A stretch of DNA of 10,910 nucleotides from Paramuribaculum sp. Lineage in GTDB: Bacteria; Bacteroidota; Bacteroidia; Bacteroidales; Muribaculaceae. Below are positions 6,740 through 10,910 of the stretch, in pieces. The stretch is from positions 1 to 10,910 of the forward strand of contig JAIDKJ010000136.1 in the NCBI GenBank assembly GCA_029051835.1, given 5' to 3'. Under the pieces are notes generated by a model. The model was given only the letters and a program-made list of their open reading frames with translations. It did no database searches and was not told where the DNA came from. The number at the start of each line of letters is the position of its first letter. Within the stretch, counting starts at the first letter, position 1. A program made the translations under genes and the position numbers.

Positions 6740-8947
6740 TTATTGATGCTTGTCGGTCATTTTGAATACCATTTCGCCGCCGCGGGTTATCTCTTCGTGG
6801 GTGATGAAGGGCGATGTGTGCGGCTTTCCGTTGAGGGTGACGCTCTCCACGTAGAGATTGTCCTTCGACAGGCCTTCGGCGCGTATGCTGAAGGTCTTGC
6901 CTCCGGCCAGATGCAGTGTGAATCCCGGCATCTGCGGAGCGCCGATCACGTAGGTGGCGCTGACAGGGTCGACTGGGTAGAATCCCATGCATGAGAACAT
7001 ATACCAGGCCGACATCTGTCCGCAGTCGTCGTTGCCCGAGAGTCCGTCGGGTTCGGGGCGGTATTGTGTGTCGACGATCTGTCGGATCAGCTCCTGTGTG
7101 CGCCAGGGGCGTCCGGCCATGGCGTAGAGATAGGTGACGTGGTGCGACGGCTCGTTGCCGTGGGCATACTGGCCGATCAGGCCGGTGACGTCGGCCTGCG
7201 TGGTGACAAGCTCGGTGGTGAACATCGAGTCGAGTTTCGTCAGGAATGCCTCGTTGCCCCCCATGAGAGCTATCAGGCCGGGCACGTCGTGCTGCACGTG
7301 CCATGTGTATTGCCATGCATTGCCCTCGGTGTAGTCGCCGCCTACGCTCTCGGAGTGGCCCACCGATGCCGGATCGAACGGTGTGCGCCACGATCCGTCG
7401 GTGAGGCGCGGGCGCATGAATCCGGTCTGCGTGTCGAACAGGTTTTTGTAGTAGTCGGCGCGGCGGCGGAATATCTTCTCGTCGTCGGTGCGTCCGAGCA
7501 GCGAGGCCATGTCGGCCGCGGCATAGTCGTCGTAGGCTGTTTCGAGTGTCGACGATACCGATTCGGCGCGTATGGAGTCGGTGGGGAAATATCCGTAGCG
7601 GTCGTAGATCTCCCAGTGGCTTTTCTGCGGGTGGCTGGCGGTCTGTGTGCGCTTAATGGCCTCAAACGCGCGGTCGGCGTCGAAGCCTCTGAAGCCCTTG
7701 CGGTAGGCTTCGGCAATGACCGGCACTCCGTGGTTGGCCACCATAGTGTATGTTTCTTTGCCCCACAGGCCCCAGATCGGCAGGAATCCCTGCACTTCGG
7801 CCTGCTCTACGAGCGAATTGACAAAGCCGTCGACGCGCTCCGGCACCATCAGCGTGTAGAACGGATGGGCGGCGCGGTACGTGTCCCACAGCGAGAAGGT
7901 GGAGTAGAATTCCCCTCCGGTGGCTGTCACTACCGAGTCGGCGGCGTTGCGGTAGGCGCCGTCGACGTCGGCTATCATGTTGGGCTGTATGAGCGAGTGG
8001 TAGAAGGCGGTGTAGAAGTTGGTCTTCTCGGTGTCGGTGCCGTCCACGTCGATGCGACCCAGATAGCTGTTCCAGTCGGCGCGCGCTTTTGCGCTGGCGG
8101 CGTCGAAATCCCATCCGGGAAGCTCGGCCTCCAGATTGCGTCGTGCGCCGTCGACCGATGTGGTGGAGAGCGCTACCTTCATCATCAGCTGCTGGCCGTC
8201 GCTGAGGTCGAATCCGGCCACGATGCGCTGTCCGCGCTCTGTTTCGGCGGCCGGCGCGAGTGTGGCTATGTCGCTTACGGGGCGGTCAAACTGCATCACG
8301 AAGAAATAGTCCTGCGAGGCCCAGACGGAGTTGCGCACATGGCCGGTGAGCGTCACCGAATCCTCCCATTGCGTTTCGCACAGGCGCACGTGGCTGTGGT
8401 ATTGCGTTTCGCTCCATGCCGGTCCGTGCTGCAGGTCGATGAGCAGGGCCGAAGAGTCGGCTCTGTTATAGGTATAGCGGTGCAGGGCGGCATGGGGAGT
8501 GGCGGTCAGCTCGGCTCTGATGTCGGGATCCGATAGCGTCACGGCGTAATAGCCCGGCGAAGCGCTTTCGGTCGACTTGTCGAACGGCGAGCGGTAGTTG
8601 TCCCACTGGCGGATGCGGCGGCCGTTGGAGGGCATCACGAGTATGTCGCCCAGATCCATGCAGCCGGTGCCGTTGAGATGGGTCTGTGTGAAGCCCCATA
8701 TCACCGAGTCGGAATAGACATATTCCGAGCAGTAGCGCCAGCCCACAGCTCCGGTGACCGGGCTGGTCTGTATCATTCCGAACGGGGTTGTGGCTCCCGG
8801 GAAGGTGTGGCCGTTGTCGGCAGCTCCGATGAAGGGGTTTACGTAGGCCGCGTAATCGGTATCTCCGGCGGCTGCGCCGTGGCCTGCCGAACAGGCAGCG
8901 GCTATGATGACGCCGGCTGAGGCGGCGACAGTCAGGAGTTTGTTCAT
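6740..8947 (-). CDS. GH92 family alpha-mannosidase, lipoprotein
   Basis: This 735-aa glycoside hydrolase is of normal family length. GH92 enzymes are Ca-dependent exo-alpha-mannosidases of host N-glycans and fungal mannan. A lipoprotein signal peptide is visible (1-19) with lipobox AAAC, lipidated Cys19. The N-terminal beta-sandwich begins VNPFIGAADNGHTFPGATTPFGM (36-58). The (alpha/alpha)6 domain includes FYTAFYHSLIQPN (311-323), FSLWDTYRAAHPFY (351-364), GGDYTEGNAWQYTW (536-549) with probable acid Glu541, HGNEPSHH (596-603), and GNDDCGQMSAWY (638-649) with probable base aspartates 640/641. No acidic export motif follows Cys19, so it may face the periplasm (inference). Linkage preference cannot be read from sequence by eye. 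It heads the fuc operon, and the fuc genes behind it have no visible promoter of their own. Confidence 0.93.
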   Translation of the reverse strand: MNKLLTVAASAGVIIAAACSAGHGAAAGDTDYAAYVNPFIGAADNGHTFPGATTPFGMIQTSPVTGAVGWRYCSEYVYSDSVIWGFTQTHLNGTGCMDLGDILVMPSNGRRIRQWDNYRSPFDKSTESASPGYYAVTLSDPDIRAELTATPHAALHRYTYNRADSSALLIDLQHGPAWSETQYHSHVRLCETQWEDSVTLTGHVRNSVWASQDYFFVMQFDRPVSDIATLAPAAETERGQRIVAGFDLSDGQQLMMKVALSTTSVDGARRNLEAELPGWDFDAASAKARADWNSYLGRIDVDGTDTEKTNFYTAFYHSLIQPNMIADVDGAYRNAADSVVTATGGEFYSTFSLWDTYRAAHPFYTLMVPERVDGFVNSLVEQAEVQGFLPIWGLWGKETYTMVANHGVPVIAEAYRKGFRGFDADRAFEAIKRTQTASHPQKSHWEIYDRYGYFPTDSIRAESVSSTLETAYDDYAAADMASLLGRTDDEKIFRRRADYYKNLFDTQTGFMRPRLTDGSWRTPFDPASVGHSESVGGDYTEGNAWQYTWHVQHDVPGLIALMGGNEAFLTKLDSMFTTELVTTQADVTGLIGQYAHGNEPSHHVTYLYAMAGRPWRTQELIRQIVDTQYRPEPDGLSGNDDCGQMSAWYMFSCMGFYPVDPVSATYVIGAPQMPGFTLHLAGGKTFSIRAEGLSKDNLYVESVTLNGKPHTSPFITHEEITRGGEMVFKMTDKHQ

Positions 8948-9009
8948 GACACTCTTGATAAGGTGGTATTGTTATTCGTGCCTCTAAATTACAAAAAATG
9001 TCCCGATTG

Positions 9010-9017
9010 CAAAAATA
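9010..9017 (-). promoter_or_regulatory. Candidate -7 promoter element for the GH92/fuc operon
   Basis: The minus strand reads TATTTTTG, an exact TAnnTTTG match and the only one on this strand between the two divergent genes. No TTG-like -33 element is found 19-21 nt upstream, which may mean activator dependence or that the match is fortuitous. It would give a leader of about 55-60 nt before the GH92 ATG. Confidence 0.4.
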
Positions 9018-9041
9018 AAAAATGCAGGCCGCTCACGGATT

Positions 9042-9069
9042 CCGCCCGCGGGCCGGCGTCGGCGGGCGG
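9042..9069. repeat. GC-rich inverted repeat
   Basis: CCGCCCGC (9042-9049) is complementary to GCGGGCGG (9062-9069) with a 12-nt loop. Flanking ATTCC and GGAAT could extend the pairing with a two-base bulge. It lies between the two candidate divergent promoters. No T run follows on either strand, so it is not a standard intrinsic terminator. Confidence 0.6.
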
Positions 9070-9147
9070 GGAATACGGATGTCGGTCATATCTCCAGGCA
9101 TCCCTTCCGGATTATGGCGGCAAGGCTGTGGCTGCAATATTGTCGAA

Positions 9148-9155
9148 TATTTTTG
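9148..9155 (+). promoter_or_regulatory. Candidate -7 promoter element for the ompA-like gene
   Basis: TATTTTTG matches TAnnTTTG exactly and is the only plus-strand match in the intergenic region. No good -33 TTTG lies 19-21 nt upstream. It implies a leader of about 215 nt containing the 17-bp palindrome. A less canonical promoter in the A/T-rich stretch just before the gene is an alternative. Confidence 0.4.
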
Positions 9156-9181
9156 AGGTTGCGAATTGGTTGTAGAATAAT

Positions 9182-9198
9182 GTGTTAAGACTTAACAC
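9182..9198. promoter_or_regulatory. Perfect 17-bp palindrome, possible operator
   Basis: GTGTTAAG and CTTAACAC are perfect 8-bp inverted arms around a single A. The size and symmetry suit a dimeric DNA-binding regulator, and the site is about 25 bp downstream of the plus-strand -7 match, where a repressor could act. An adjoining repeat ACACG-CCGT-CGTGT shares the ACAC of the right arm, so the two hairpins would be mutually exclusive in RNA. Confidence 0.5.
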
Positions 9199-9374
9199 GC
9201 CGTCGTGTCGAAAAAATGACAGCCACGCAGCGAACAAAAAAAAGTGAGGCAATGTTATAAAATCAAAACGCCGACAACGCGGCCGCTTCCGGAGGGAAGA
9301 CCCACCGCCGCAGCGACGGATAAAAAGTGATAATTCCAATTACAATAAATGTTTCATTAAAATTTACGAGAGAA

Positions 9375-10577
9375 ATGAAAAAGAATCTTCTTTTAGCGAT
9401 TGTCGGCTGCGGTGGCATGCTGCTTTCGGCAAACACAGCCAAGGCTCAGGAGGCCGTAGTGGTCGAGGAGAGTGTTGTGACAGAGGTTCCTGTAGAGTGC
9501 AAGACCAACTATTCCACATCGTGGAAAGACAACTGGTATATCCAGCTCGGCGCCGGTATGATGGTGCCCTACGTTGACCACTACAACGTCGACCACCACG
9601 CAAAACGCCACATCACGGCCATCTATAACGTAGGCGTAGGCCACTGGTTCAGCCCGTATCTGGGTGTGCGCGCCACCGGTTTCTACGGCAAGCTCCACAC
9701 CGACTGGGGTCACTACAACAAGGCCAACATGTTTAACGGCAACATCGACCTCCAGTGGGATATGCTCAACTCGCTCTGCGGACCCAAAGCCGACCGCGCT
9801 ATCAGCATCATACCTTACGTAGGTCTGGGAGTAGCCTACACCTGGGGCTTCAACGGCGACCTCGCCATGATTCCCACCGATCAGGGACGTCACCGCAAGA
9901 CCAAGGAAGTCACTCTTCCCGTGGCAGCAGGCCTGCAGCTCCGTCTGCGTCTGTGCGACTATGTCGACTTCTTCGCTGAGGCTCGCGCCAACTTCTACGG
10001 CGACAACTTCGACAACGTCGCTTCCGGCAAGCCTATCGAATCGACCCTCATGGTCTACGGCGGTCTGAGCTTCAACCTCGGCAAGCGCTCCTACAAGGCC
10101 TACAACCCCTGCGAATATGTCGACTACATCAATTCGCTCAACAATCAGGTCAATGACCTGCGCGGCGCCCTCGCCACCACATCGGCAGCCCTCGCTGCAG
10201 CCGAAGCACAGCTTCCCTGCCCCGAAGTGGTAGAACAGCCCGCTCCTCAGGCAGCTCCGCTCCTGGCCACCGTACGATTCAAGATCAACTCGGCCGTGAT
10301 CACCGACGAAGAGGCTGTCAATGTCTACAACGTCGCACAGTGGATGAAGGCTAATCCCCAGGCCAAGGTATACGTACAGGGCTACGCCGACAAGGACACC
10401 GGCACAGCAGCCTATAACATGGAGCTCTCGCAGCGCCGCGGACAGTCAGTGGTCGACGCTCTCGTCAACCAGTATGGCATCGATCCGAGCCGCCTCACAA
10501 TCCAGGCCAACGGCAGCGACGTTCAGCCCTACGACACCAACGACTGGAACCGCATCGTGATCTTCACACAGCCGTAA
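9375..10577 (+). CDS. OmpA-family outer-membrane beta-barrel protein with peptidoglycan-binding domain
   Basis: The protein has 400 residues. The signal peptide is MKKNLLLAIVG...ANTAKA (1-24). An N-terminal beta-barrel (about 45-237) follows, rich in alternating aromatic residues (NWYIQLGAGMMVPYV, YLGVRATGFYG, LMVYGGLSFNLGKRSY). Next come a short predicted coiled coil (about 248-280, alanine-rich), a Pro/Ala linker (283-295), and a C-terminal OmpA domain (297-398). The OmpA domain has YADKDTGTAAYNMELSQRR, in which D339 and R354 correspond to the Asp/Arg pair binding diaminopimelate of peptidoglycan. It probably anchors the outer membrane to the cell wall. I chose ATG 9375 because it gives a clean signal peptide and has AG-rich GAGAGA just upstream; an in-frame ATG at 9327 only adds 16 residues before it. 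It is monocistronic, with a strong stem-loop behind it, and unrelated to the fuc genes. Confidence 0.9.
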   Translation: MKKNLLLAIVGCGGMLLSANTAKAQEAVVVEESVVTEVPVECKTNYSTSWKDNWYIQLGAGMMVPYVDHYNVDHHAKRHITAIYNVGVGHWFSPYLGVRATGFYGKLHTDWGHYNKANMFNGNIDLQWDMLNSLCGPKADRAISIIPYVGLGVAYTWGFNGDLAMIPTDQGRHRKTKEVTLPVAAGLQLRLRLCDYVDFFAEARANFYGDNFDNVASGKPIESTLMVYGGLSFNLGKRSYKAYNPCEYVDYINSLNNQVNDLRGALATTSAALAAAEAQLPCPEVVEQPAPQAAPLLATVRFKINSAVITDEEAVNVYNVAQWMKANPQAKVYVQGYADKDTGTAAYNMELSQRRGQSVVDALVNQYGIDPSRLTIQANGSDVQPYDTNDWNRIVIFTQP

Positions 10578-10608
10578 CCGATCAAGATGATGCATGCCGT
10601 CAAGATTT

Positions 10609-10623
10609 CCGCGCGACACGCGG
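10609..10623 (+). other. Small stem-loop in the 3' region of the ompA-like gene
   Basis: CCGCG (10609-10613) pairs with CGCGG (10619-10623) around a 5-nt loop, 31 nt after the stop codon. It is probably part of the 3' untranslated region before the stronger hairpin at 10654-10694. Confidence 0.35.
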
Positions 10624-10653
10624 CAGACTGACCGAAGCATATAACTGATGCCC

Positions 10654-10694
10654 GAAGGCTCCCCGCCGACCCGCCAAGGTCAAGGGGAGCCTTC
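10654..10694 (+). terminator. Strong stem-loop, probable terminator of the ompA-like gene
   Basis: GAAGGCTCCCC (10654-10664) and GGGGAGCCTTC (10684-10694) form a perfect 11-bp stem. Its 19-nt loop contains a further GACC/GGTC pair (10668-10671 and 10678-10681). It lies 77 nt after the stop codon and before the next promoter. The tail TCCGTAT is T-poor, so it may act as an mRNA-stabilising end or a terminator of the less U-dependent kind. Confidence 0.65.
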
Positions 10695-10761
10695 TCCGTA
10701 TACATCCCCTCTCCGCTGTAGTCCATTCGCGGCGGATTACTGACAAATTCGCGCGATGAAA

Positions 10762-10793
10762 TTTGGACACTTGGAGCGAATTGATTAATTTTG
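10762..10793 (+). promoter_or_regulatory. Consensus Bacteroidetes promoter for the last gene
   Basis: TTTG (10762-10765), a 20-nt spacer and TAATTTTG (10786-10793) match the Bacteroides -33/-7 consensus exactly. It is the best promoter in the window. Transcription should start at about 10798-10800, giving a leader of about 83 nt. Confidence 0.8.
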
Positions 10794-10798
10794 ACGTG

Positions 10799-10842
10799 CC
10801 GCCCATTTATGGCCATGCAACAAGGCCGGAGCGGGCGGTTTT
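10799..10842 (+). promoter_or_regulatory. Leader hairpin with T4 tail, possible attenuator
   Basis: CCGCCC (10799-10804) pairs with GGGCGG (10833-10838), and an inner GGCC/GGCC pair (10811-10814 and 10824-10827) shares the same axis. TTTT follows directly. The hairpin would sit at the very 5' end of the transcript from the promoter at 10762-10793, about 40 nt before the start codon. It could end transcription early or protect the 5' end. Confidence 0.45.
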
Positions 10843-10881
10843 GTCAGTTAATCAGAATTCTTACCAAAAAACTGTATACGT

Positions 10882-10910
10882 ATGGAAAATCCCGAACTGC
10901 TCAAGCAGGT
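10882..10910 (+). CDS. Start of an unidentified gene, cut by the window edge
   Basis: ATG at 10882 opens a frame reading MENPELLKQ, cut by the window end in the next codon. It is supported by the consensus promoter upstream and the A/T-rich leader typical of this group; no Shine-Dalgarno sequence is seen. Nine residues are too few to name a product. Confidence 0.55.

Larger units (their letters stand above)
8948..9374. other. 427-nt non-coding region between divergent GH92/fuc operon and ompA-like gene
   Basis: No convincing gene is present. A 70-codon frame at 8963-9175 resembles nothing I recognise. From left to right the region holds a minus-strand -7 match (9010-9017), a GC-rich inverted repeat (9042-9069), a plus-strand -7 match (9148-9155), a perfect 17-bp palindrome (9182-9198) and an A/T-rich stretch before the ompA start. 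This is an unusually structured regulatory region for two genes of such different roles. Confidence 0.7.

Noticed and set aside
7064..8536. Plus-strand open frame of 490 codons
   Set aside because: It is antisense to the well-supported GH92 gene, without promoter, start signal or recognisable domains.
8963..9175. 70-codon plus-strand frame in the intergenic region
   Set aside because: No recognisable sequence, it runs across the GC-rich hairpin and into the candidate ompA promoter, and no upstream promoter was found.
9327..9374. Upstream ATG as the start of the OmpA-like protein
   Set aside because: It would place 16 residues (MIIPITINVSLKFTRE) before a clean signal peptide. ATG 9375 has a better upstream AG-rich sequence.
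1..10910. CRISPR array, insertion sequence, tRNA/rRNA or phage attachment site
   Set aside because: No repeat-spacer pattern, transposase motif, cloverleaf sequence or integrase was found on either strand by eye.

Overview
The window looks like chromosomal DNA from a GC-rich gut Bacteroidales bacterium. Muribaculaceae is my best guess, but Alistipes- or Barnesiella-like relatives are not excluded. The basis is a SusC/RagA-type receptor, a GH92 lipoprotein, a Bacteroidetes-style fucose operon, an OmpA-family protein with a Bacteroidetes-like barrel, weak or absent Shine-Dalgarno sequences, and promoters of the Bacteroidetes type (TTTG, about 20 nt, TAnnTTTG). No phage, transposon, CRISPR, tRNA or rRNA sequence was seen.

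Layout. Positions 33-8947 are all on the minus strand. In transcription order they hold a GH92 glycosidase lipoprotein (8947-6740), L-fucose isomerase fucI (6676-4895), L-fuculose-1-phosphate aldolase fucA (4871-4230), a rhamnulokinase-like sugar kinase in the fucK slot (4233-2827), and an L-fucose:H+ symporter fucP (2754-1432). After a gap with its own good promoter comes the N-terminal 406 residues of a SusC-family receptor, cut by an in-frame stop. A 427-nt non-coding region (8948-9374) separates this block from a divergent ompA-like gene (9375-10577, plus strand). That gene ends in a strong stem-loop and is followed by a very good promoter, a hairpin with a short T run, and the first nine codons of another plus-strand gene at the window edge.

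How the genes work together. FucP imports L-fucose, FucI converts it to L-fuculose, the kinase makes L-fuculose-1-phosphate, and FucA splits that into dihydroxyacetone phosphate and L-lactaldehyde. GH92 enzymes remove alpha-mannose from glycans, so the operon head suggests coupled harvesting of host or fungal glycans, although no fucosidase is visible. No regulator, mutarotase or lactaldehyde reductase gene lies in the cluster.

I see no clearly new multi-gene system. The points most worth checking are the interrupted SusC gene, the substituted metal ligand in FucA, the terminator-like hairpin at the presumed 5' end of the last transcript, and the repeat-bearing A/C-rich leader of fucI.
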